Shown here: in pieces, positions 52,402-60,791 of the stretch | Layout: each line of letters starts with the position of its first letter | How positions within the stretch are numbered: the stretch's first letter is position 1 | Origin: Microbacterium flavum | GTDB lineage: Bacteria > Actinomycetota > Actinomycetes > Actinomycetales > Microbacteriaceae | Length of the DNA stretch: 64,000 nucleotides | NCBI RefSeq assembly: GCF_018717645.1 | Contig: NZ_JAFLHG010000001.1 | Span: 310,001 to 374,000, forward strand | Reading direction: 5' to 3' | The notes under the pieces: model-generated | Told to the model about the DNA's origin: nothing | Seen by the model: the letters and a program-made list of their open reading frames with translations, nothing else | Databases searched by the model: none | Program-made: the position numbers and the translations under genes

Positions 52402-53916
52402 TCAGCGGACGTCGTCGTCGACCCAGTCCATCGACTTCGTGACGGCCTTCTTCCACAGGCGCAGCTGACGCTCGCGCTCCTCGGTGTCGCCGGTCGGCGA
52501 CCAGCGCTTGTCCTCCTGCCAGTTGGCGCGCAGCTCGTCGAGGTCGTTCCAGAACCCGACGGCGAGGCCGGCGGCGTATGCGGCGCCGAGCGCCGTGGTC
52601 TCCGCCACGACCGGGCGCACCACCTCGACGCCGAGGACATCGGCCTGGAACTGCATGAGCGTGTCGTTGGCGGTCATGCCGCCGTCGACCTTGAGCTCGG
52701 CGAGGTCCACTCCGGAGTCGGCGTTGACGGCATCCAGCACCTCGCGGGTCTGGAAGGCGGTCGCCTCCAGCGCGGCACGCGCGATGTGGTTCCGGTTGGC
52801 GTAGCGGGTGAGCCCGACGATCGCGCCGCGCGCGTCGGGGCGCCAGTACGGCGCGAACAGCCCGGAGAACGCGGGCACGAAGTACACCCCGCCGTTGTCC
52901 TCGACCTTCGCCGCGAGCTCTTCGACCTCGGGGGCGGAGGAGATGATGCCGAGTTGGTCGCGCAGCCACTGGACGAGCGATCCGGTGACGGCGATCGAAC
53001 CCTCCAGCGCGTAGTGCGCCGGCCCGTCGCCGAGCTTGTACCCCACCGTCGTCAGCAGCCCGTTCTCACTCTTGACGATCTCGGTGCCCGTCTGGAAGAT
53101 CAGGAAGTTGCCCGTGCCGTAGGTGTTCTTGCTCTCGCCCGGATCGAACGCCGCCTGGCCGAAGGTCGCCGCCTGCTGATCGCCCAGGATGCCGGCGACC
53201 GGCGTCTCGCGCAGCAGCGACGTGTCGCGAGCCTCGCCGTACACCTCGCTGGAGGAGCGGATCTCCGGCAGCATCGAGAGCGGCACGCCGAACTCGGCGA
53301 GGATGTCCTCACGCCACTGGAGGGTCTTCAGATCCATGAACAGCGTCCGCGAGGCATTCGTGACGTCCGTCGCGTGCACCCCGCCGTCGGGGCCGCCGGT
53401 GAGGTTCCACAGCACCCACGAGTCGGTCGTCCCGAAGATGAGGTCGCCCGCCTCGGCCTTCTCGCGCGCACCCTCGACGTTCTCGAGGATCCACACGATC
53501 TTCGTGCCGGAGAAGTAGGTGGCCAGCGGCAGTCCGACGATGTCCTTGAACCGGTCGACGCCCTCGTCGCCGGCGAGGCGGTCGACGATCGGCTGCGTGC
53601 GGGTGTCCTGCCAGACGATGGCGTTGTAGACGGGGATGCCGGTGTTCTTGTCCCAGACGACCGCCGTCTCGCGCTGGTTCGTGATGCCGATGGCCGCGAT
53701 GTCATGGCGGGTGAGGTTCGCGCGACCGAGCGCGATGCCGATGACCTCGCGCATGTTGTCACGGATCTCGATGGGGTCGTGCTCGACCCATCCGGCGCGC
53801 GGCATGATCTGCTCGTGCTCCTTCTGGCCGATGGAGATGACCGAGCCCTTCTTGTCGAAGATGATGGCGCGGCTCGAGGTGGTGCCCTGATCGAGGGCGA
53901 TGATGTACTGAGTCAT
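52402..53916 (-). CDS. glpK: Glycerol kinase
   Basis: This 504-residue FGGY-family kinase makes glycerol-3-phosphate. Signatures: [64 protein letters not shown] and the C-terminal [22 protein letters not shown]. Length equals typical GlpK. ATG 53916 is the start; the in-frame stretch upstream lies over the glpF gene. It is third in the glpD-glpF-glpK operon, 46 nt after glpF. Confidence 0.98.
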   Translation of the reverse strand: MTQYIIALDQGTTSSRAIIFDKKGSVISIGQKEHEQIMPRAGWVEHDPIEIRDNMREVIGIALGRANLTRHDIAAIGITNQRETAVVWDKNTGIPVYNAIVWQDTRTQPIVDRLAGDEGVDRFKDIVGLPLATYFSGTKIVWILENVEGAREKAEAGDLIFGTTDSWVLWNLTGGPDGGVHATDVTNASRTLFMDLKTLQWREDILAEFGVPLSMLPEIRSSSEVYGEARDTSLLRETPVAGILGDQQAATFGQAAFDPGESKNTYGTGNFLIFQTGTEIVKSENGLLTTVGYKLGDGPAHYALEGSIAVTGSLVQWLRDQLGIISSAPEVEELAAKVEDNGGVYFVPAFSGLFAPYWRPDARGAIVGLTRYANRNHIARAALEATAFQTREVLDAVNADSGVDLAELKVDGGMTANDTLMQFQADVLGVEVVRPVVAETTALGAAYAAGLAVGFWNDLDELRANWQEDKRWSPTGDTEERERQLRLWKKAVTKSMDWVDDDVR

Positions 53917-53962
53917 GAGATGGACTTCCTTGTCTGTCGGGTGAGAAGAGTGCTCGCGCGCG

Positions 53963-54721
53963 TCACGCGGCGATGAAGTGCAGGAGCGCCGGCGCCGCGA
54001 GCGCGGCCAGGACGCCACCGATGAGGGGGCCGACGACCGGCACCCACGCGTAGGACCAGTCGCTCGAGCCCTTGCCCTTGATCGGGAGGACGGCGTGCGC
54101 GATGCGGGGTCCGAGGTCACGAGCCGGGTTGATCGCGTAACCGGTGGGCCCACCGAGCGAGGCGCCGATGCCCACCACGAGAAGGGCGACGGGGACGGCC
54201 GTCAGCGGGCCGAGGGCACCCGGGACGCCGACCTGGACATCGCCGTAGTCGGCGAAGGCGAAGATCACGAAGACGAGCACGAACGTCGCGATGATCTCCG
54301 TCACGAGGTTCCACCCGTACGAGCGGATCGCCGGGCCCGTGGAGAACACGCCGAGCTTGTTCGCCGGGTCGGGCTCGATGTCGAAGTGCTCCTTGTACGT
54401 GAGCCAGCACAGCACCGCGCCGAGGAACGCGCCGACCATCTGGCCGGCGATCGCGATCAGGAACAGGGTGAAGGGGATCTTGCCCGCGACGAGAAGGCCG
54501 ATCGAGACGGCGGGGTTCAGCTGAGCACCCGAGTAGGCGGATGCCAGCACACCGGCGAACACCGCCAGGCCCCAGCCCCAGTTCACCATCAGGAATCCGC
54601 CGTTGTTGCCCTTGGTGCCCTTGAGCGCCACGTTGGCGACCACGCCCCCACCGAGAAGGAGGAGGAGCCCCGTACCCACCAGTTCGGAGAGGAAATAGAG
54701 CCCCAGATTTACTTCTTGCAT
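53963..54721 (-). CDS. glpF: Glycerol facilitator (aquaglyceroporin)
   Basis: This 252-residue MIP-family channel has six helices and two NPA boxes, [10 protein letters not shown] and [12 protein letters not shown]; the Asp after the second box (NPARD) is the aquaglyceroporin mark, and [12 protein letters not shown] fits GlpF. It admits glycerol for the kinase encoded next. ATG 54721 follows AAAGG. An intercistronic hairpin separates it from glpD. Confidence 0.97.
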   Translation of the reverse strand: MQEVNLGLYFLSELVGTGLLLLLGGGVVANVALKGTKGNNGGFLMVNWGWGLAVFAGVLASAYSGAQLNPAVSIGLLVAGKIPFTLFLIAIAGQMVGAFLGAVLCWLTYKEHFDIEPDPANKLGVFSTGPAIRSYGWNLVTEIIATFVLVFVIFAFADYGDVQVGVPGALGPLTAVPVALLVVGIGASLGGPTGYAINPARDLGPRIAHAVLPIKGKGSSDWSYAWVPVVGPLIGGVLAALAAPALLHFIAA

Positions 54722-54744
54722 GTCGACATTGACCTTTCGTGGGT

Positions 54745-54771
54745 GGCCTGAGGAGGGACCGGCGTCAGGCC
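54745..54771 (-). other. Intercistronic hairpin between glpD and glpF
   Basis: GGCCTGA and TCAGGCC are perfect 7-bp arms with a 13-nt loop, 24 nt before the glpF start. It may act in RNA processing or partial termination within the operon. Confidence 0.4.
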
Positions 54772-54793
54772 GCGCCGGAGCGGTGTGCGGCCG

Positions 54794-56518
54794 TCAGCGG
54801 CCGGGACCGGCGAGCGCCGCGACCCCGGCGTGCTCGAGGTCGACGCGGTGGGCGTCGCGGAGGCTCGACGTCGTGGCTTCGATCTCGTTGCGCACCCGGT
54901 CCTGGTCCCAGCCCAGGGCGGGCGCCGCGGCATCCGCGATCTCCTCGAGCGTCTCGGGGGTCATGTTCCCGACGAAGGCGACCGAGGTGCGGCGCAGGAG
55001 CAGATCCATGAGGGTGACGACCTCCTCGCGCTCGGCGAGGAAGGCGATCTCCTCGCGCGAATAGCCCGGCGCGTGCTGCAGCGGCTGCTGGGTGACCGGC
55101 AGCGCCGTGAGGAGCTTCGCGGCGTAGGTGCCGTAGCGCTCCAGCATGCGGTCGGCGAAGGCCGCCTCGTGCGCGCCGCGGTGGGCGGCGACCCAGCGGG
55201 CGCGGGCGTCGACATCCTTCGGGTAGCCCGCTCCGCCGCCGATCGCGAGGTTCGCGGTCGACTGGACGCGCGGGCGCCCGAGCAGGGTGAGCGCGTCGTT
55301 CGCGACGTGCTCGGAGAGGGCGCGGAAGGTGGTCCACTTCCCGCCGACGAGGCTGAGCACGGGCGTCCCGTGGAGGTCGCCGCGCTCGACGCGGTAGTCG
55401 CGGGAGACGAAACCGGGGGCGAGGTCGTCGTGCCGCGGCAGAGGGCGGATGCCGGAGAAGGTGTAGACGATCTGGTCGCGCGTGACGGAGATGTCCGGGA
55501 AGACCTGCGCGATCAGGTCGAAGAAGTACTCGATCTCGTCGTCGGTGCAGACGACGGGTCGGGTGGGGTCGGCGTCGATGTCGGTCGTGCCGACCATGAC
55601 GCGCCCCTTGAGCGGGTAGATCAGCACGATGCGCCCGTCGGACGCCTCGAAGAAGATCTCGTTGCCGCGGGTCGCTGCCAGCAGGGTGTCGTTCTCGAGC
55701 ACGATGTGCGAGCCCTTCGTCCCCCCCATGAAGCGGGTCGGCTCGCCGAGCGCCGTGTTCGTGAGGTCCGTCCAGGGCCCACTGGTGTTCACGATGACCT
55801 TCGCCGTGACGTCGAACTCCTCGCCGGAGACCTCGTCGCGCAGCGTCACGGCCGAGCCGTGCGCGCCCACGGCGCTGACGTAGTTGGCCGAGCGCGCGGC
55901 CCCCTCCTGCTGTCCGTCGCGGAGGACGTCCAGGGCGAGCCGCTCGGGGTCGTGCATCGAGGCGTCGTAGTAGGTCGCCGTGTAGGCGAAGCGCGGGTCG
56001 AGGTCGGGGAAGCGCACCCGCGAGGCGCGGCGCCCGTGGAACGTGTGGCGCGGAACGGTGCCCCCGTCGCGCGAGAACGTGTCGTACATCGTCAGGCCGA
56101 GCTTGATCAGCAGAGCGCCGCGCTCGCGGGGCTTGCCGCGCCCGTGGGTGAACAGAAGGCGGAACGGCGCGGCGAGGATGCCGGAGAACGTCTTGTGGAT
56201 CGGGATCGTCGTCGGGAGGGGCTTCACGAAGTGCGGCGCATTGCGCACGAGCGCGTTGCGCTCCACGACCGCCTCCTGCACGAGCCGGAACTCGCCGTTC
56301 TCGAGGTATCGCACGCCGCCGTGGACCATGTGGCTGGATGCCGAGGAGGCGCCGCTCACGTAGTCGCCGCGTTCGACGAGGACGACATCCACCCCCTGGA
56401 GGGCGAGATCGCGGAACGTGGCGACGCCGTTGATCCCGCCGCCGATGATGAGGACATCCGCCTCGGGGCGCTCCCGGAGCGCCTGTACGTTCGGCCGCAG
56501 CTGTGTCGCGTTGCTCAT
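54794..56518 (-). CDS. glpD: Aerobic glycerol-3-phosphate dehydrogenase
   Basis: This 574-residue FAD enzyme oxidises glycerol-3-phosphate to dihydroxyacetone phosphate and feeds the quinone pool at the membrane. Signatures: ADVLIIGGGINGVATFRDLALQG, YVSGASSASSHMVHGGVRYLE, PLKGRVMVGTTDID, YTFSGIRPLPR and LVGGKWTTFRALSEH. ATG 56518 follows GGAAGGA; the in-frame ATG five codons earlier lacks a ribosome site. It is first in the glp operon, divergent from the SorC-type regulator. Confidence 0.98.
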   Translation of the reverse strand: MSNATQLRPNVQALRERPEADVLIIGGGINGVATFRDLALQGVDVVLVERGDYVSGASSASSHMVHGGVRYLENGEFRLVQEAVVERNALVRNAPHFVKPLPTTIPIHKTFSGILAAPFRLLFTHGRGKPRERGALLIKLGLTMYDTFSRDGGTVPRHTFHGRRASRVRFPDLDPRFAYTATYYDASMHDPERLALDVLRDGQQEGAARSANYVSAVGAHGSAVTLRDEVSGEEFDVTAKVIVNTSGPWTDLTNTALGEPTRFMGGTKGSHIVLENDTLLAATRGNEIFFEASDGRIVLIYPLKGRVMVGTTDIDADPTRPVVCTDDEIEYFFDLIAQVFPDISVTRDQIVYTFSGIRPLPRHDDLAPGFVSRDYRVERGDLHGTPVLSLVGGKWTTFRALSEHVANDALTLLGRPRVQSTANLAIGGGAGYPKDVDARARWVAAHRGAHEAAFADRMLERYGTYAAKLLTALPVTQQPLQHAPGYSREEIAFLAEREEVVTLMDLLLRRTSVAFVGNMTPETLEEIADAAAPALGWDQDRVRNEIEATTSSLRDAHRVDLEHAGVAALAGPGR

Positions 56519-56563
56519 CGTCGGTCCTTCCATCGGTGACGAGTTCTACACTTGATCATCCGC

Positions 56564-56626
56564 GCACGTTCGCACAACCCCTTGTGCACGAACGTGCGCA
56601 GACCGGGAGAATGCGCACGATCGTGC
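56564..56626. promoter_or_regulatory. Repeated GCACGwwCGTGC operators between glpD and its regulator
   Basis: Three related dyads lie in the 144-nt divergent region: GCACGTTCGCAC (56564-56575), GCACGAACGTGC (56586-56597) and the perfect palindrome GCACGATCGTGC (56615-56626). The first two form one large inverted repeat around CCCC. A fourth partial copy, TCACGAACGTGC, lies at 56679-56690 inside the regulator gene. Repeated sites at one promoter suggest cooperative binding by the adjacent SorC-type regulator. Confidence 0.7.
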
Positions 56627-56662
56627 AGTCCAGACGAGGGAAGAGAGGGGCCGCGGCCCGAC

Positions 56663-57664
56663 ATGGAGACCGACGACGTCACGAACGTGCGCACGCGCGA
56701 CGCCCTGCGCGCCGCCCACCTCTACTACGTCCAAGAGCTGACGATGGACGAGATCGCCTCGGAGATGCGGATCTCCCGCTCGTCGATCTCCCGGCTGCTC
56801 GCGTACGCCCGTGAGATCGGGCTCGTGGAGATCACGGTGCACTCCCCCCAGGACGGCGTCGACGGGCTCACGGAGCGGATCGCGGACCTCTTCGGCGTGA
56901 CGGCGGAGATCGTGCCCACCCCCGTCCGCGCGAGTGACGCGGAGCGGCTCGCCCGGGTCGCGCGGTCGGCGGCGCGACGCGTCGCGACGCTCGCCGATGA
57001 CAACATGAGCATCGGCATCGCCTGGGGGGCCACCGTCTCGGCGATCGCGCGGGAGCTGCCGGCCCGCCGCCTGCACAACGTCCACGTCGTCCAGATGAAC
57101 GGCGCGGCGAACCCGATGACTTCCGGCCTCCCCTACGCCTCGTCCATCCTCGAGCGGTTCGGCGGCGCGTTCGGCGCCGACGTCCAGCTCTTCCCCGCTC
57201 CGGCGCTCTTCGACGACCCGCACACGAAGGACCTGATGTGGCGCGAGCGCTCGGTGCGCCGGGTGCTCGACGCCCAGGACGAGGTCGGGATGTTCGTCTT
57301 CGGACTCGGGTCGCCGCGCGCCGACGTCCCCTCGCACGTCTACTCCGGCGGCTACCTCACCGGCGAGGACTCGCGTGCGCTCCTGCGCGACGGCATCGTC
57401 GGCGATTGCGCGACCGTGTTCTACCGCGAAGACGGATCGAGTGACGGCATCGACCTGAACCGACGATCCAGCGGGCCGAGCTTCCCTGCGATCCGCCGCA
57501 TCCCGCGCCGCGTGTGCGTCGTGTCGAGCCTGTCCAAGCTCACGGCGCTGCGGGGCGCCCTCGCGGCATCCCTCGTCACGGATCTCGTCGTGGACGAGGG
57601 GGTCGCCCGCGCGCTCGCGGGGGCCCCGCCCGCCCGCCCGCGTCGGGCAGGCGATCCGCGCTGA
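56663..57664 (+). CDS. SorC/DeoR-type regulator of the glycerol operon
   Basis: This is a 333-residue SorC-family regulator. The HTH is AAHLYYVQELTMDEIASEMRISRSSISRLLAYAREIGLVEI; the sugar-phosphate-binding domain follows (MSIGIAWGATVSAIARELPAR, VVQMNGAANPMTSG, MFVFGLGSPRADVPSHVYSGGYLT, GDCATVFYREDGSSDG, VCVVSSLSKLTALRGALAASLVTDLVVDEG). The ATG at 56663 is preceded by a weak GAGAGG. Divergence from glpD and the repeated palindromes argue for glycerol-3-phosphate-responsive control. Confidence 0.9.
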   Translation: METDDVTNVRTRDALRAAHLYYVQELTMDEIASEMRISRSSISRLLAYAREIGLVEITVHSPQDGVDGLTERIADLFGVTAEIVPTPVRASDAERLARVARSAARRVATLADDNMSIGIAWGATVSAIARELPARRLHNVHVVQMNGAANPMTSGLPYASSILERFGGAFGADVQLFPAPALFDDPHTKDLMWRERSVRRVLDAQDEVGMFVFGLGSPRADVPSHVYSGGYLTGEDSRALLRDGIVGDCATVFYREDGSSDGIDLNRRSSGPSFPAIRRIPRRVCVVSSLSKLTALRGALAASLVTDLVVDEGVARALAGAPPARPRRAGDPR

Positions 57665-57708
57665 CCGCGCCCGGTCGCACGATCTGCGGGGTCGGCGCGA
57701 TCCGACGC

Positions 57709-58497
57709 TCAGCTCGGTCCGAGGATGAAGTTCCACGTGCCCGCGGCCACGGCGGCGGCAACGGCGAGCCCGGAGATGGCGGCGCCGATGAGCAGGAGGC
57801 CCCATTCAGGGGCCCCGAAACGCGACGGGCGCGCCCAGGTGCGACGGACGGGCGCTCCGAACCCCCGCGCCTCCATCGCGGTCGCGAGCTTGGATCCGCG
57901 TCGGATGGAGAGGACCAGGAGCGCGAAGGCCATGCCGACGAAGCGCCGGACGCGCCCCCGATCGGCGACGCCGCGCGCCCGACGCGCCAGTTCGAGCGCG
58001 TGCCAATCGTCGAGGAAGAGCCCCACCATGCGGAGACCGGCGAGCGCGCCGAGCACGAACCGCGCCGGCAGGTGGACCACCTGGGCGAGCCCGTCGGCGA
58101 GGTCGGTGGGGTCGACGGTGACGAACAGGACGACGGAGGGCAGCGCGATCGCGAGGACGCGCAGGAAGGTCGCGGCGGCGAGGGCGAGCGAGCCTTCGCT
58201 GACGCGCACGACGAACCACTCGACGTAGACGTGGCCGGATGCCTCGCCGTAGAGCGCGATCGTGAGCGCCGTGAGCGGCGCCGCGAGCCACACCGGCCAG
58301 GTGCGCACCCAGAACTCGCGCCAGGTGAGCCCCGCGAAGGCGAACAGTGCGCACTCGAGCGCGAGGGCGACCGCGGCCGAGACCGGGTCGAGCGTGAGGA
58401 TGAGCGGGATCGCGATGAGCGCGCTCGCGCCGAGCTTCGCGACCGGGTTGATGCGCGCGACCCGGCCCGTACGCGCCCGGGTGTCGAGGAGGGTCAC
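57709..58497 (-). CDS. ykoC: ECF transporter transmembrane T component
   Basis: This 262-residue EcfT-type protein has about five helices (ALIAIPLILTLDPVSAAVAL, WLAAPLTALTIALYG, AATFLRVLAIALPSVVLFVT) and the two coupling motifs with small-x-R-G, ELARRARGVAD and ATAMEARGFGA, that insert into the ATPases. GTG 58497 overlaps the ATPase stop (GTGA). It is the last gene behind the TPP riboswitch. Confidence 0.92.
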   Translation of the reverse strand: MTLLDTRARTGRVARINPVAKLGASALIAIPLILTLDPVSAAVALALECALFAFAGLTWREFWVRTWPVWLAAPLTALTIALYGEASGHVYVEWFVVRVSEGSLALAAATFLRVLAIALPSVVLFVTVDPTDLADGLAQVVHLPARFVLGALAGLRMVGLFLDDWHALELARRARGVADRGRVRRFVGMAFALLVLSIRRGSKLATAMEARGFGAPVRRTWARPSRFGAPEWGLLLIGAAISGLAVAAAVAAGTWNFILGPS

Positions 58498-59993
58498 GAG
58501 GCGTCCTCCCTCTCGGCCGGCGCCGCCTGCGCACCGAGGACGAACCGGCGGGCGTGCAGGGCCGCGACGACGGCGGCGTCGTGGGTGACCGTGAGGATCG
58601 CCGTTCCCTCGTCCCGGAGGGCGGCGAGGAGGGCGACGAGCTCGGACCAGGTGCGCGCATCCTGTCCGAAGGTCGGCTCGTCGAGGACGAGCAGGCGCGG
58701 AGACGTGGCGAGGGCGGCGGCGACGGTCAGCCGGCGCTTCTCGCCGCCGGAGAGCGTGTAGGGGTTCGCGCGGGCGAGGTGCGCGAGGCGCAGCCGCTCC
58801 AGCAGCTCGTCGGTGCGGGCGGCGATGACGTCCTCGGAGCGGCCGAGCGCGCGCGGTCCGACCTCGAGCTCGTCCTGCACCGTGGTCCGCAGGAGCTGGT
58901 GCTCGGGCTCTTGGAAGACGGTGCCGATCCGCGTGAGCAGGTCGCGCGAGCGCCAGCGCAGCGGGACCTCGCCGGCCCCGGCATCCAGCGATTCGGAGGC
59001 ACGGACCTCGCCCGCGGCGGGCGCCAGGAGCCCTGCGAGCGTGAGAGCGAGGGTCGACTTCCCGGCGCCGTTCGGGCCCGTGATGGCGAGCGCGGCACCC
59101 GCGTGGACGTCGAGGTCCAGCCCGGACGCGACCGCGACGCCGCGCACGCGCGCGACGGCGAGGTCCCGCGCGCGCAGAAGCACCTCGCCCGGCGGGCGGG
59201 CCGGGGCGGGCGGGGTGGCGGGCGGGATGCCCGGGACCCAGACGCCCGCGGCGGCGAGCCGCGCGCCGCGCTCCCCCAGGACGTGCCCGGGGGTGCCGTC
59301 GGCGATCACGCCCTCCGGGCCGAGCACGATCACGCGATCGACGAGCGGGAGCCACACCTCCACGCGATGCTCGACGACGATGAGGGTCGCGCCGCTCTCC
59401 GCCACCGCGCGCCCGACCGCCGCGCGCACCTCGGCGACCCCGTCGGGGTCGAGATTCGCCGTCGGCTCGTCGAGGAGGACGAGTCCGGGCCGCATCGCGA
59501 GGGCCCCGGCGAGCGCGAGACGCTGCTTCTGCCCGCCCGAGAGGGCCTTGGTCGGGCGATCGAGGGCGACATCCAGGGCCACGGCATCCAACGCCTCGCG
59601 CACCCGCGGCCAGATCTCCTCGCGCGGAACGCCGAGGTTCTCGCAGCCGAACGCGACGTCGTCGCCGACGCGCGAGAGGATCACCTGCGAGTCGGGATCC
59701 TGCAGGACGAGACCGGACCGGCCGCGTGCCGCCTCGGGGGGCGCCCCGTCGATGAGGAGGTCGCCGCGACTCTCCCCCTCCTCCGCACCGCCGAGGACGC
59801 CGGCGACGGCATGCAGGAAGGTCGACTTCCCCGCCCCCGATGCGCCGAGGAGGAGCACCCGCTCGCCGGGCTCGATGATCAGGTCGACGGCGTCGAGCGC
59901 CCAGGCCCGACGGGACGCATGTCGCCATCCCCATCCACGCGCCTCCACACGCGCCGGGGCGACACGGTGGCCGCGTCCCGCGACGTCCGACAT
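58494..59993 (-). CDS. ykoD: ECF transporter dual ATPase (fused EcfA-EcfA')
   Basis: This is a 499-residue protein with two ABC ATPase domains. Half 1: Walker A LLLGASGAGKSTFLHAV, signature ALSGGQKQRLALAGA, Walker B VLLDEPTANLDP. Half 2: AITGPNGAGKSTLALTL, TLSGGEKRRLTVAAA, LLVLDEPTFGQDA. A Pro-rich linker joins them near residue 265. ATG 59993 lies 4 nt after the S-component stop. Fused ATPases are typical of YkoD of thiamin/HMP ECF systems. Confidence 0.94.
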   Translation of the reverse strand: MSDVAGRGHRVAPARVEARGWGWRHASRRAWALDAVDLIIEPGERVLLLGASGAGKSTFLHAVAGVLGGAEEGESRGDLLIDGAPPEAARGRSGLVLQDPDSQVILSRVGDDVAFGCENLGVPREEIWPRVREALDAVALDVALDRPTKALSGGQKQRLALAGALAMRPGLVLLDEPTANLDPDGVAEVRAAVGRAVAESGATLIVVEHRVEVWLPLVDRVIVLGPEGVIADGTPGHVLGERGARLAAAGVWVPGIPPATPPAPARPPGEVLLRARDLAVARVRGVAVASGLDLDVHAGAALAITGPNGAGKSTLALTLAGLLAPAAGEVRASESLDAGAGEVPLRWRSRDLLTRIGTVFQEPEHQLLRTTVQDELEVGPRALGRSEDVIAARTDELLERLRLAHLARANPYTLSGGEKRRLTVAAALATSPRLLVLDEPTFGQDARTWSELVALLAALRDEGTAILTVTHDAAVVAALHARRFVLGAQAAPAEREDAS

Positions 59994-59997
59994 CCGC

Positions 59998-60654
59998 TCA
60001 GACGAGCTCGCGCCGCTCGCGCCCCGACGCGAAGCGGTCGAGCGCGCCCGTCGCCGCGATGCCTCGCGCGAGGAACCAGGAGAGCGCGCCCGCGATGACA
60101 GCCCCCGAGACGGCGGTGCTGATGAGGTAGATGACGGTGAACGCGGTGTCGGCGCCGGCGTACCAGAGGATGAGGTTGTTGATGCCACCGGCGATCGCCG
60201 CGCCCGCACCCGCGAGCATCGCGACGGGGAGGCTCCACACCCGGTAGAAGAAGACGAGGAAGATGAGCTCCGCCCCGAGTCCCTGGACGAGGCCCGCCTC
60301 GAGGGTGAGGAATCCGCCCCACTGATTGCCGACGAGGGCGGAGACGACGGCGGCGAGGGTCTCGGTGTAGAGCGCGGCGCCGGGCTTGCGGATGATCAGC
60401 GCGCCGAGGACGCCGGCGAACAGCCACGGCCCGTCGAGGAGACCCTGCAGTCCGGGAAGGAGAGGCTCGAGGATCGCCTTGGGGCCGAGATATCCGATGT
60501 TCCACAGCAGGAAGATCAGACCGGATGCCACGCCGAGCACGCTGGCGACGACGATGTCGACGATGCGCCAGCGCAGCCGTCGCAGCGGGTGCGACGTGCC
60601 GCTCGCAGCGACATCCTTCGATGAGACGGTGGACGGGGACGCCGAAGCGTTCAT
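59998..60654 (-). CDS. ykoE: ECF transporter substrate-binding S component, YkoE type
   Basis: This 218-residue membrane protein has five or six helices (WRIVDIVVASVLGVASGLIFLL, PWLFAGVLGALIIRKPGAAL, GFLTLEAGLVQGLGAELIF) that match the YkoE family for hydroxymethylpyrimidine/thiamin precursors. ATG 60654 lies 9 nt after the riboswitch-embedded GGAGGAG. Order S-AA-T with a TPP riboswitch fixes thiamin-related uptake. Confidence 0.93.
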   Translation of the reverse strand: MNASASPSTVSSKDVAASGTSHPLRRLRWRIVDIVVASVLGVASGLIFLLWNIGYLGPKAILEPLLPGLQGLLDGPWLFAGVLGALIIRKPGAALYTETLAAVVSALVGNQWGGFLTLEAGLVQGLGAELIFLVFFYRVWSLPVAMLAGAGAAIAGGINNLILWYAGADTAFTVIYLISTAVSGAVIAGALSWFLARGIAATGALDRFASGRERRELV

Positions 60655-60663
60655 GTTCTCTCC

Positions 60664-60747
60664 TCCCTGCGCCGGCATGATCCGGATCAGGTTCGACGGT
60701 CGAAGCGTGGATCGCTTCCTCTCAGCCCGGCTCACCGGACTCCCGTG
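60664..60747 (-). ncRNA. TPP riboswitch (THI element)
   Basis: Reading the minus strand, the conserved GTGAGCCGGGCTGAGAGG loop segment, a variable hairpin (CGATCC...), and the second conserved arm CCTGATCCGGATCATGCC followed by GGCGCAGGGAGG are all present in order and spacing. The 3' end runs directly into the ykoE ribosome site GGAGGAG, so thiamin pyrophosphate binding should block translation. AGTCTA at 60760-60765 (TAGACT on minus) is a possible -10. Confidence 0.95.
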
Positions 60748-60791
60748 GTTGTGACGTCGAGTCTAGCCGCGGAGCCGGTAGTTTTGGTCGC

